Source of the DNA: DATBLE01 sp963791425
Lineage (GTDB): Bacteria > Actinomycetota > Thermoleophilia > Gaiellales > Gaiellaceae
Assembly: GCA_963791425.1 (NCBI GenBank)
Contig: CAWBSE010000004.1
Span: 62,001 to 126,000 of the forward strand
Length of the DNA: 64,000 bases
Reading direction: 5' to 3'
The notes beneath the pieces were generated by a model that had not been told where the DNA came from, searched no databases, and saw nothing but the letters and a program-made list of their open reading frames with translations. This document shows, in pieces, positions 39,931 through 47,120 of the stretch. Position numbers and translations under genes: made by a program. Numbering within the stretch: position 1 is the first letter of the stretch; each line of letters begins with the position of its first letter.

Positions 39931-40898
39931 GCCGGACGTCCGCCGCCGAGATCGTCTTCGACCGGGTGACGAAGCGCTACGAGGGGCGCAACCAGGCCGC
40001 GGTCGAGAACCTCTCGCTGACGATCCCCGCGGGCGAGATCTGCGTGCTCGTCGGGCCGTCCGGCGCCGGCAAGACGACCGCCATGAAGCTCGTCAACCGG
40101 CTGATCGAGCTGGACGACGGCGACATCACGATCGACGGCAAGAGCATCCGCGACCTCGACGTCGTCGAGCTACGGCGCGGCATCGGGTACGTGATCCAGC
40201 AGGTCGGCCTGTTCCCGCACATGACGATCGCGGAGAACATCGCGACCGTCCCGCGGCTGCTCGGCTGGCCGAAGGCGCGCACGAAGGAGCGGGTCGCCGA
40301 GCTGCTCGACCTGGTCGAGCTCGAGCAGGACTACGCCGGCCGCTACCCCTCGCAGCTGTCGGGCGGCCAGCGCCAGCGCGTCGGCCTCGCCCGCGCGCTC
40401 GCCGTCGACCCGCCGCTGATGCTGATGGACGAGCCGTTCGGCGCGCTCGACCCGATCACCCGCGACCGCCTCCAGCTCGAGTTCCTGCGGCTGCACGAGA
40501 ACGTGCGCAAGACGGTGATCTTCGTCACCCACGACATCGATGAGGCGATCAAGCTCGGCGACCGGATCGCGATCCTTCGCGAGGGCGGCCACCTGGCGCA
40601 GTACGACACGCCCGACCAGATCCTCGCGCACCCCGCCGACGGCTTCGTCGCGCGCTTCGTCGGCTCCGACCGCGGCTTGAAGCGGCTGGCACTGCGCCGG
40701 CTCGAGGAGATCGAGCTCGAGCCGCTCGACGGCCCCGTCCCCGACGGCCCGCAGGCGCCGGGGTCGGCCACGCTCCGCGACGCGCTCTCCCTGATGATGG
40801 CGGAAGGCGCCGACCCGCTCGTCGTCGTCAACGCCGACGGCACCCCGATCGGCCTGCTCTCCGTCGCCCGCGTCGGTCGCGTCCTCTCCGAGCTATGA
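39927..40898 (+). CDS. Glycine betaine/choline-type ABC importer ATP-binding protein
   Basis: 323 residues. Walker A GPSGAGKTT (about 38-46), Q-loop VIQQVGLFPHMT, signature LSGGQRQRVGLARAL, Walker B LMLMDEPFGALDP, H-loop FVTHDIDEAIKLGD. The C-terminal part contains a single CBS-like segment (ALSLMMAEGADPLVVVNADG) instead of the usual pair, which in OpuA-type ATPases senses ionic strength. Part of a four-gene QAT-family importer. Confidence 0.93.
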   Translation: MSRTSAAEIVFDRVTKRYEGRNQAAVENLSLTIPAGEICVLVGPSGAGKTTAMKLVNRLIELDDGDITIDGKSIRDLDVVELRRGIGYVIQQVGLFPHMTIAENIATVPRLLGWPKARTKERVAELLDLVELEQDYAGRYPSQLSGGQRQRVGLARALAVDPPLMLMDEPFGALDPITRDRLQLEFLRLHENVRKTVIFVTHDIDEAIKLGDRIAILREGGHLAQYDTPDQILAHPADGFVARFVGSDRGLKRLALRRLEEIELEPLDGPVPDGPQAPGSATLRDALSLMMAEGADPLVVVNADGTPIGLLSVARVGRVLSEL

Positions 40899-41614
40899 GC
40901 CCGTTCACGTTCCTCGCGCAGGCCCCGGTCATCCCCGACTTCGGCACCGGCTCGAAGTGCGAGACCGAGAACCACACGTTCTGCGCGAACTGGGTCGCCG
41001 ACCACTGGTCGGACACCCTCCAGCCGGCGCTGCTGCAGCACATCAAGCTGGCGCTGATCGCGGTGGCGGTCGGCTTCGTGCTGGCGTTCGTCGCCGCGCT
41101 CGTCGCCTACCGCTACCGACGCGCCGACCAGCCGATCGGCCTCCTCTCCGACTTCCTCTACACGATCCCGAGCCTCGCGCTCTTCCAGCTGCTCGTCCCG
41201 CTCACGGGGCTGACCGTGACGACGGTCGAGGTCGCACTCGTCAGCTACACGCTGCTGATCCTCTACCGGAACATCCTGGAAGGCCTGCGCACCGTGCCCG
41301 CGGACGTGAAGGAGGCGGCGCGGGGAATGGGGTTGTCGCGGATCCAGACGCTCGTCCGGGTCGAGTTGCCGCTGGCCACTCCGTCGATCATCGCGGGCGT
41401 CCGGATCGCGACCGTCTCGACGATCTCGATCGCCACGGTCGCGGCGTTCGTGATCCCCCAGGGCCTCGGCCGGCCGATCTTCATCGGAATCAACCAGGAC
41501 ATCTTCAAGACCGAGATCATCGCCGCCGGCATGCTCGTGATCCTCCTCGCGCTTGCCGCCGACGGGCTGCTCACCCTGCTCGGACGCGCCTTGACCCCCT
41601 GGAGGCGTGCGTGA
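40895..41614 (+). CDS. QAT-family ABC importer permease 1
   Basis: 239 residues with five or six membrane helices. FLYTIPSLALFQLLVPLTG and EGLRTVPADVKEAARGMGLS, the E-A-A-x3-G coupling motif for the ATPase, fit OpuCB/OsmW-type permeases. An N-terminal extracytoplasmic stretch with Cys (SKCETENHTFCANW) precedes TM1. ATGA overlap with the ATPase and GTGA overlap with permease 2. Confidence 0.92.
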   Translation: MSPFTFLAQAPVIPDFGTGSKCETENHTFCANWVADHWSDTLQPALLQHIKLALIAVAVGFVLAFVAALVAYRYRRADQPIGLLSDFLYTIPSLALFQLLVPLTGLTVTTVEVALVSYTLLILYRNILEGLRTVPADVKEAARGMGLSRIQTLVRVELPLATPSIIAGVRIATVSTISIATVAAFVIPQGLGRPIFIGINQDIFKTEIIAAGMLVILLALAADGLLTLLGRALTPWRRA

Positions 41615-42288
41615 CCCGCATTCTCGCCGACTCGTTCAGCTGGGGGACGTTCCCGGACGCGTTCTGGTTCATCGTCCACAACCCGCACCTGCTCTTGCAC
41701 AAGTCGCTCCAGCAGTTGGCGCTCTCGGGCACCGCCATCGGCATTGCGCTCGTGATCGCCCTGCCGGTCGGGATCTTTCTGGGCCACGTTCGCCGCGGCT
41801 CTTTCGTCGCGATCAGCGTCTCGAACGTCGGCCGGGCGCTGCCGAGCCTCGTGCTGATCGCCTTCGGGCTGCTGATCCTCGGCATCGGCTTCTGGAACAA
41901 CGCGGTCGCGCTGATCGTCCTCGCCCTGCCGCCGATCCTGACGAACGCCTACTTCGGCGTCGAGGGCGTCGACCGGAACGTCGTCGAGGCCGCGCGGGGG
42001 ATGGGGATGACCGGGCGCCAGATCCTGTTTCAGGTGGAGCTGCCGCTGGCGATGCCCCTGATTCTCGCCGGGGTCAGGATCGCGGCCGTCTTCGTGATCG
42101 CGACCGCGACGATCGCGGCGATCGCGGGCGGCGGCGGCCTGGGTGACATCATCGTCAACCAGGCGACCTACCACCTCTCGGGCGTGGTCGGGGCGTCGCT
42201 GTGCGTGTCATTCATCGCCTTCGCCGCTGCTCTTCTCATCGGTGGGGTGCGGAAGGTTTTGCAACGCCCGTACGTTTCTGCGGACTAG
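41611..42288 (+). CDS. QAT-family ABC importer permease 2
   Basis: 225 residues with five or six membrane helices. SNVGRALPSLVLIAFGLLIL and GVDRNVVEAARGMGMTGRQI (coupling motif E-A-A-R-G-M-G) match permease 1, with which it should form a heterodimer. Start is GTG overlapping the previous stop. Followed after 43 nt by the substrate-binding-protein gene. Confidence 0.92.
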   Translation: MTRILADSFSWGTFPDAFWFIVHNPHLLLHKSLQQLALSGTAIGIALVIALPVGIFLGHVRRGSFVAISVSNVGRALPSLVLIAFGLLILGIGFWNNAVALIVLALPPILTNAYFGVEGVDRNVVEAARGMGMTGRQILFQVELPLAMPLILAGVRIAAVFVIATATIAAIAGGGGLGDIIVNQATYHLSGVVGASLCVSFIAFAAALLIGGVRKVLQRPYVSAD

Positions 42289-42296
42289 CTCGATAG

Positions 42297-42310
42297 GGTC
42301 CCGCGGGACC
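42297..42310. promoter_or_regulatory. Intercistronic palindrome GGTCCCGCGGGACC
   Basis: A perfect 14-bp palindrome between permease 2 and the binding-protein gene. TAGGGT (42294-42299) overlaps its left side. It may be an operator, an mRNA hairpin that sets the excess of binding protein over permease, or both. Its inner 12 bases recur at 20028-20039. Confidence 0.4.
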
Positions 42311-42331
42311 ATCCCTACGAAAGGAGCCCAC

Positions 42332-43240
42332 GTGGTTCGCAAGCACGCCAGGCGCGCCGTCAAGGCCGCCTTCGCAGTCGCACTCGCCATCCCAATCGTC
42401 TTAGGTGGGACCGCGAACGCGCAAACCTCCGCGACGCCGACCATCACGGTCGGCACGAAGAACTTCACGGAGGCGTACGTCCTCGGCCAGTTGTACAAGC
42501 AGGCGCTCGAGGCGAAGGGCTACAAGGTCGCCTACAAGGAGAACATCGGCAGCTCCGAGTTGATCGACACGGCGCTGACGAGCGGGAAGATCAACTTCTA
42601 CCCGGAGTACACGGGCGTCCTTGCTCTCGTCCTCGCGCACGCGAAGGCGCAGAAGTCCGCGGCGCAGAACTACGCCACGGCGAAGGCGTTCGAGGAGAAG
42701 CGCGGGTACACGCTCTTCAAACAGACGCCGTTCTTCGACGCCGACTCGTTCGCGGTGCTGAAGACGACCGCGGCGAAGTACGGGTTGAAGACGATCTCCG
42801 ACCTGAAGAAGGTGCCGAACCTGTCGTACGGCGGCTACCCGGAGTGCGACAAGCGGATCACCTGCCTGCTCGGCCTGAAGCAGATCTACGGGCTGACGAA
42901 GATCAAGTTCGTCCAGCTCGGGACGATCCCGGTGACGACCCTGATCGACCAGGGGAAGGTCACCGGCGGCGACATCTTCACGACCGAGCCGGCGTTCTCG
43001 ACCGGCAAGTACGTGGCGCTGATCGACAACAAGCACATCTACGGGTTCCAGAACGTGGCGCCCGTGGTGTCGAAGAAGCTCGTCTCGGCGCTCGGACCGA
43101 AGTTCGCCGCAACGGTGAATGCGGTCAGCGCGAAGCTGACGAACGCGGCGATGATCGCGATGAACAAGGCGGTCGGCGTCGACAAGAAGACGCCGGCGGC
43201 CGTGGCCGCGGACTTCCTCAAGGCCAACGGCCTGGCCTAG
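42332..43240 (+). CDS. QAT-family osmolyte-binding protein
   Basis: 302 residues. Basic start, hydrophobic segment AFAVALAIPIVLGGTANA, then ITVGTKNFTEAYVLGQLYKQ, NIGSSELIDTALTSGKINFY and PEYTGVLALV, the usual first blocks of OpuCC/OsmF quaternary-amine binding proteins. Lys-rich mature protein. There is no lipobox, so it may be released or anchored through an uncleaved signal. AAAGGAG lies 6 nt before the GTG start. Confidence 0.92.
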   Translation: MVRKHARRAVKAAFAVALAIPIVLGGTANAQTSATPTITVGTKNFTEAYVLGQLYKQALEAKGYKVAYKENIGSSELIDTALTSGKINFYPEYTGVLALVLAHAKAQKSAAQNYATAKAFEEKRGYTLFKQTPFFDADSFAVLKTTAAKYGLKTISDLKKVPNLSYGGYPECDKRITCLLGLKQIYGLTKIKFVQLGTIPVTTLIDQGKVTGGDIFTTEPAFSTGKYVALIDNKHIYGFQNVAPVVSKKLVSALGPKFAATVNAVSAKLTNAAMIAMNKAVGVDKKTPAAVAADFLKANGLA

Positions 43241-43243
43241 CGG

Positions 43244-43272
43244 TTGAAATGGCGGGGGGACAGGCATAGCCT
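43244..43272 (+). promoter_or_regulatory. Leaderless-type promoter of the cupin gene
   Basis: TTGAAA (43244-43249), 17-bp spacer, TAGCCT (43267-43272), then 9 nt to the ATG. The -10 lies in the right half of a strong inverted repeat (GGGGGACAGGC / GCCTGTCCCCC, 43255-43279), which also could terminate the ABC importer transcript. Confidence 0.55.
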
Positions 43273-43281
43273 GTCCCCCGC

Positions 43282-43641
43282 ATGGCCGACGGCTTCACCA
43301 TCGCGCAGCTGGGCGAGTTCGAGACGAACGGCCGCTGGCAGCTCGTCCGTAAGGGGCTCGGCGTCGAGGCGTTCGGCCTGAACGTCGTCGAGATCGAGCA
43401 GGGCTACTCGATCCCTGAGCACAACGAGCTCGAGCGCGACCAGGAGGAGGTCTTCGTCGTCCTCGAGGGGAGCGCGGTGATGGTGATCGAGGGCGAGGAG
43501 CACACGGCGCCGGCGGGGACGTTCGTCCGGGTCGCGCCGCCGCTCCGCCGCACTGTGCGCAACGACGCGGAGCACCCGGTGACGCTGCTGATCGTCTCGG
43601 CGCCCACGACGTCGGGGTACACGGACATGGGCTGGGCCTGA
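43282..43641 (+). CDS. Cupin-domain protein
   Basis: 119 residues, one small barrel. YSIPEHNELERDQEEVFVVL (first motif with His and Glu) and PAGTFVRVAPPLRRTVRN (second motif, His replaced by Arg). Such proteins bind a metal or small ligand; no activity can be assigned. No Shine-Dalgarno; the start codon directly follows a promoter-like sequence. Confidence 0.85.
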   Translation: MADGFTIAQLGEFETNGRWQLVRKGLGVEAFGLNVVEIEQGYSIPEHNELERDQEEVFVVLEGSAVMVIEGEEHTAPAGTFVRVAPPLRRTVRNDAEHPVTLLIVSAPTTSGYTDMGWA

Positions 43642-43657
43642 CCCATTCCCGAGCGGG

Positions 43658-44239
43658 ATGACGCCGCTCGTCCTTCACAACTGGGCTGCCACCGCGCTGG
43701 TCTTCGGGCCGGCGGTCGGCCTCGTCGTCTGGGAGGCCCAGCGGTTTCGCGGCGACGGCGCCCGGCGGGCAGGCGATCCGACGTTCTACGTCCTGCAGGT
43801 CGCGCAGCTGGCCGGGCTTGCGCTCGCGGTGGTGGCCGCCAGGCGGCTCGACGGCGCCGTGCTACCGGGCCCGCCGTGGATCTGGGTGGGGGTCGGCTGC
43901 GCCGTCTCCCTCGCCGGCGTGGCGCTGCGCGTGTGGGCGATCCGGACGCTCGGGACGCAGTTCACGCGTGCCGTGCAGCTCGTGGGGGAGGGGCACGTCG
44001 TCACCGCCGGCCCGTACCGCGTGCTCCGGCATCCGAGCTACACCGGGGCGCTCGTGATGTTCCTGGGGATCGGGATCGGGTTCGGGAACGCCGTCAGCCT
44101 GGTGGTCTGTCCCGGGCTTGCCACAGTGGGCTACGTCGTTCGGATCCGCCACGAGGAGCGTGCCCTTCGCCGCCGGCTGGGCGAGCCGTACGCGGAGTAC
44201 GCCGCGCACACGAGCCGCCTCGTCCCCGGCGTCTGGTGA
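43658..44239 (+). CDS. Isoprenylcysteine carboxyl methyltransferase-like membrane protein
   Basis: 193 residues, about five hydrophobic helices. GPYRVLRHPSYTGALVMFLG (about 122-141) and RIRHEERALRRRLGEPYAEY (about 163-182) are the conserved SAM-binding C-terminal blocks of the ICMT/PEMT (NnrU-like) family. The substrate in bacteria is generally unknown. 16 nt after the cupin gene, probably cotranscribed. Confidence 0.9.
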   Translation: MTPLVLHNWAATALVFGPAVGLVVWEAQRFRGDGARRAGDPTFYVLQVAQLAGLALAVVAARRLDGAVLPGPPWIWVGVGCAVSLAGVALRVWAIRTLGTQFTRAVQLVGEGHVVTAGPYRVLRHPSYTGALVMFLGIGIGFGNAVSLVVCPGLATVGYVVRIRHEERALRRRLGEPYAEYAAHTSRLVPGVW

Positions 44240-44285
44240 CAGTTGCATCGGGCGCGCGGCGGGAGGATGATGGCGGCGCCGTCAG

Positions 44286-44996
44286 ATGGAACCGCAGCCG
44301 CGCGATCTCAGGCTGGAGTCACCGCGCCTGCACGGCCCCGACGTGGCCGGTGTGCAGCGCCTGCTCGGCGTGCCCGCCGACGGGGAGTTCGGGCCGGTCA
44401 CGGCGCATGCGGTGGCGGCGTGGAAGCGGGCGCGTGATTTCGTCGCGCCGTCGCCGGAGCTGAGCCCGGCCGACCACCGCCGGCTGCTCGCGGACGTGCC
44501 GCTGCGTGCGGTGCGGCTGATGGAGCGCTGGGCCGCGGCGGGTGTCGCCGAGGAACCGCCGCGGTCGAACCGCGTGCCGCAGCTGATCGCGCTGGCGGAG
44601 CGGCTGGAGGTGACGCCGGCGTACAGCGGCATGGGGTACCCCTGGTGCGCGTTCGCGGCGTTCCTCGCGGCGCTGGCCGCGGGCGGGAAGACGGCGGCGC
44701 TCGGGCTGCGGGAGCGGCGGTTCAACCCGCTCTACACGCCGGCGATCCTGGCGGAGGCGAAGGCCGGTGCGTTCGATCTCCGGGTGGTGGCAGGGGAGGC
44801 CGCGTTCCGAGGCGATCTCGTTCTGTTCGACTGGGACTTCGCCCGCGGGGACCCCGCCGACCACGTCGGCAGGCTCGTCCAGGCCCCGCTCGACGGACGG
44901 GTCCGGACGGTCGACGGGAACTCCGAGGACACGGGTTTGGTGGAGTTTCGCGACCGCTCGATCGGCTCTGTACGGGCATTTGCTCGGGATTTGTAA
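44286..44996 (+). CDS. Peptidoglycan-binding domain plus CHAP-like amidase domain
   Basis: 236 residues. Residues about 13-52 form a PG-binding-1 module (LHGPDVAGVQRLLGVPADG, FGPVTAHAVAAWKR). A CHAP/NlpC-like domain follows with putative catalytic Cys in YPWCAFAAF (about 119), His in ADHVGRL (about 198) and Asn in DGNSEDTG (about 217). This would cleave cell-wall peptides or amides. No signal peptide is visible, so export is unexplained. Confidence 0.75.
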   Translation: MEPQPRDLRLESPRLHGPDVAGVQRLLGVPADGEFGPVTAHAVAAWKRARDFVAPSPELSPADHRRLLADVPLRAVRLMERWAAAGVAEEPPRSNRVPQLIALAERLEVTPAYSGMGYPWCAFAAFLAALAAGGKTAALGLRERRFNPLYTPAILAEAKAGAFDLRVVAGEAAFRGDLVLFDWDFARGDPADHVGRLVQAPLDGRVRTVDGNSEDTGLVEFRDRSIGSVRAFARDL

Positions 44997-45065
44997 GCAC
45001 TCCCTCGATCGAGGGGCCGAAGGGCGCTAAAGGGGTCACCGGGGGAGGCCGATACGCAACTGGTA

Positions 45066-45395
45066 ATGGATGCTGCCGAGCGCAAAGCGATCTTGAACCG
45101 CTACATGGACCATGCCCGCCGCTTCGACCAGGATGCGGCGAGGCGGACGACCGGCAGCGCGGAGATCATTCCGTTCCAGGCGCCGCTCAAGGAGCTCGAG
45201 CAGGAGCCGACCGCACGGGAGATCGAAGTCCTTCAGCTGATCTCGGAGGGCCTCGTGAACCGCGAGATCGGCCGGATGCTCTTCCTGTCCGAAGAGACTG
45301 TGAAGTCGCACGTGCGGCACCTGCTGGCGAAGCTTCAGGCCCGTTCCCGAGCCCACGCAGTCGCTGTCGGGTTCCGGCGTGGTCTCCTCAACTAG
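45066..45395 (+). CDS. LuxR-type HTH transcription factor
   Basis: 109 residues. A short helical N-terminus (RKAILNRYMDHARRFDQDAA) and linker precede the LuxR HTH: PTAREIEVLQLISEGLVNRE, IGRMLFLSEETVKSHVRHLL. It lacks a recognisable receiver or ligand domain. A 14-bp palindrome (CCCTCGATCGAGGG, 45002-45015) lies 51 bp upstream and could be its own operator. It faces the tiny peptide gene at 45589-45666 tail to tail. Confidence 0.85.
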   Translation: MDAAERKAILNRYMDHARRFDQDAARRTTGSAEIIPFQAPLKELEQEPTAREIEVLQLISEGLVNREIGRMLFLSEETVKSHVRHLLAKLQARSRAHAVAVGFRRGLLN

Positions 45396-45422
45396 CTGCC
45401 GCCGGCTCCACTGGACATGCAA

Positions 45423-45444
45423 ATCGGCTCGAGGTCGAGCCGAT
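45423..45444 (+). terminator. Hairpin downstream of the LuxR gene
   Basis: Ten-base arms ATCGGCTCGA / TCGAGCCGAT around GG, 28 nt after the stop of the LuxR gene. No T-run follows directly; with the second hairpin it probably ends transcription. Confidence 0.55.
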
Positions 45445-45455
45445 GAGATGGCCTT

Positions 45456-45495
45456 GAGCCCACGCCGGTTTTTGTCCGGACTCCGACGTGGGCTC
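45456..45495. terminator. Second hairpin between the LuxR and peptide genes
   Basis: Stem GAGCCCACG / CGTGGGCTC, with CCGG-TTTTTGT-CCGG in the loop. It can end transcripts from both sides: the LuxR gene on the plus strand and the peptide gene on the minus strand. Confidence 0.55.
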
Positions 45496-45588
45496 CCGAC
45501 CCTAGCGCTAGGTGCTCTCCACGGCCTTGCAAATATCCCTCAACAGGGGGACACCTGCGGGCGGTGGAGCGCGGAAGCTACGTATGCG

Positions 45589-45666
45589 TTACCAGGCGGT
45601 GGAGCCCCAGGCGGTGGAGCCGCCAACGGCTGCCGCACGCAAGAGAGCGTCGACAAGCTTGCTCAT
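45589..45666 (-). CDS. 25-residue peptide gene with GSTAWGSTAW tail
   Basis: The peptide begins MSKLVDALL, continues with an Ala-rich helix and ends in GSTAWGSTAW, encoded by a 15-bp tandem repeat. GAGGAG lies 7 nt before the ATG. A promoter with TTGCGC, a 17-bp spacer and TATAAC lies 38-66 bp upstream, and a hairpin lies downstream, so this is a complete small transcription unit. An amphipathic helix with a repeated short tail is what one expects of a secreted signalling or antimicrobial peptide, but no processing enzyme or exporter is adjacent. No known family recognised. Confidence 0.55.
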   Translation of the reverse strand: MSKLVDALLRAAAVGGSTAWGSTAW

Positions 45667-45698
45667 GAAACCACTCCTCAGTAGAAGGACTAACGGCA

Positions 45699-45718
45699 AA
45701 ACGGGTTATACCCCGTTT
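45699..45718. promoter_or_regulatory. Inverted repeat AAACGGG-N6-CCCGTTT over the peptide promoter
   Basis: Seven-base arms separated by TTATAC. The centre coincides with the -10 of the peptide promoter (TATAAC on the minus strand, 45705-45710), and the site lies 24 bp before the HD-GYP reading frame on the plus strand. It is well placed to control both divergent units. Confidence 0.5.
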
Positions 45719-45733
45719 GAGGGACTGGCGCAA
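45705..45733 (-). promoter_or_regulatory. Sigma70-type promoter of the peptide gene
   Basis: On the minus strand TTGCGC (45733-45728), 17 bp, TATAAC (45710-45705). Start of transcription near 45698 would give a 31-nt leader with a good Shine-Dalgarno. Confidence 0.55.
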
Positions 45734-45741
45734 GCCCTTGC

Positions 45742-47120
45742 GTGAGCTTGGTCGTGGGTCTGTCGATCAGCACGAGCCCGATCCACCTTTGGGCCGGATC
45801 ACTTGCGTTGTGCTCAGCCGGCATGGCGATTGCGCTTGGGGTCAACGGTTGGACGCTCGGCAGTCCACTGGTGGTCTGCGGACTTGCTGCCACGGCTGCG
45901 GTCGCCGAGCGGGGCCGGGTGCGACTTACGCGTACCTGGAGGAGTCGATTTCACTTCTGCCGACCCTCTTTGCCGCGGTTGTGTTTGGCCCCTCGGCCGG
46001 CGATGACGGTGGCTGCCGCGTCCATGTTGGGCGCCTTTGGTTCGCCCTATCTGAGATGGGCGACCTATACCTCGGCGCGTTCCCTGACCGGGGCGTTCAC
46101 AGGGCTCGCCGCGTATGCGGCGGCAGGTCTGTCCAGCACACTCATCGCCTCTCTCGTAATCGCCACGACTGTCGGCACGCTTGTTTCGCAGGTCTCGGAC
46201 GCGGCCTTCGCGTCTCTCACACTCAAGGTCAGAAACACCGCGAAACCGTCGGACTTCTTGAGGACACTAGGCCCGCTGGTCTTTCTTGCTGTTCCTTTCT
46301 ACGCGCCCCTCGTTGGCGCTTCTTGCGTTCGCTTATCGCGACATCTCGCCGTGGACGCTGCCGCTCTTCTTCGGTCCTGCCCTCGCGGCGCAAGGCCTGT
46401 TCGGGCTCTACCAGGGTGAGCGCCATCTCGCCGCGGGCTTGGCCGAGGCGAACACCCGACTTGAGCGCGCGAATCTTGCGTTCGCCACGGCCCTCGTGGC
46501 AACCCTTGATGCGCGAGATCGATACACGGCGGGTCACTCGGCCGCTGTTGCCATCTATGCACGGGACATCGCGCAGCGACTCGGCCTCCCCGATGACCAG
46601 CAGCAACTCGCGCACCTCTGCTGGGCTCGTGCATGACATCGGGAAGATCGGTCTTCCTCCGGGTCTGCTCGAGAAGCCTGGGGCACTGACGCTCGAGGAG
46701 AGGCGACAGATGCAGGAGCACTCGGCTATCGGAGAGCACATCCTCGCGAAGGTCGAAGACTACGCTGAGGTTGCGAAGATCGTCCGGCATCACCATGAAC
46801 GAATCGACGGAATGGGATATCCCGATGGGATCATGGACGACGATATCCCGCTCATCTCGAAGATCCTCGCGGTCGCCGACTCCTACAACGCGATGACGTC
46901 AGACCGTCCTTATCGAGACGCGATGCCGAGCCGTGTTGCTCGGATGCGTCTGGCCCAGGGCGTCGAGGGGCAGTTCGACACGACGATCGTGGCGGCGTTC
47001 GAGGCGATTCTCGCCGGCGCCGACGAGGACTACCGAACGGGCAAGCGACACGACTTCACACTTGACGCGCAGGACCAGTACTCCGATTCGCACGCGCCAC
47101 TGGCCGAGCAGGCTGCTTAG
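45742..47120 (+). pseudogene. Degraded HD-GYP membrane protein
   Basis: Pieces of one protein lie in three frames in the right order. The membrane part starts VSLVVGLSISTSPIHLWAGS, moves to another frame at ISLLPTLFAAVVFGPSA, returns for MTVAAASMLGAFGSPYLRWA and the next helices, shifts for ALLAFAYRDISPWTLPLFFG through DARDRYTAGHSAAVAIYARD, and shifts again for GLVHDIGKIGLPPGLLEKPG and HHHERIDGMGYPDG. The HD-GYP catalytic residues (HDIGK, HHHERIDGMGYP) survive. At least four single-base shifts are needed. HD-GYP proteins degrade cyclic di-GMP. Its end overlaps the end of the converging LAL pseudogene. Confidence 0.8.

Noticed and set aside
32906..41041. Long minus-strand frames opposite the FkbM, ACC deaminase and ABC importer genes
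   Set aside because: Antisense shadows of well-supported genes.
45597..45626. Short tandem repeat as a possible CRISPR or VNTR locus
   Set aside because: Only two 15-bp units, fully explained by the GSTAW codons of the small peptide gene.
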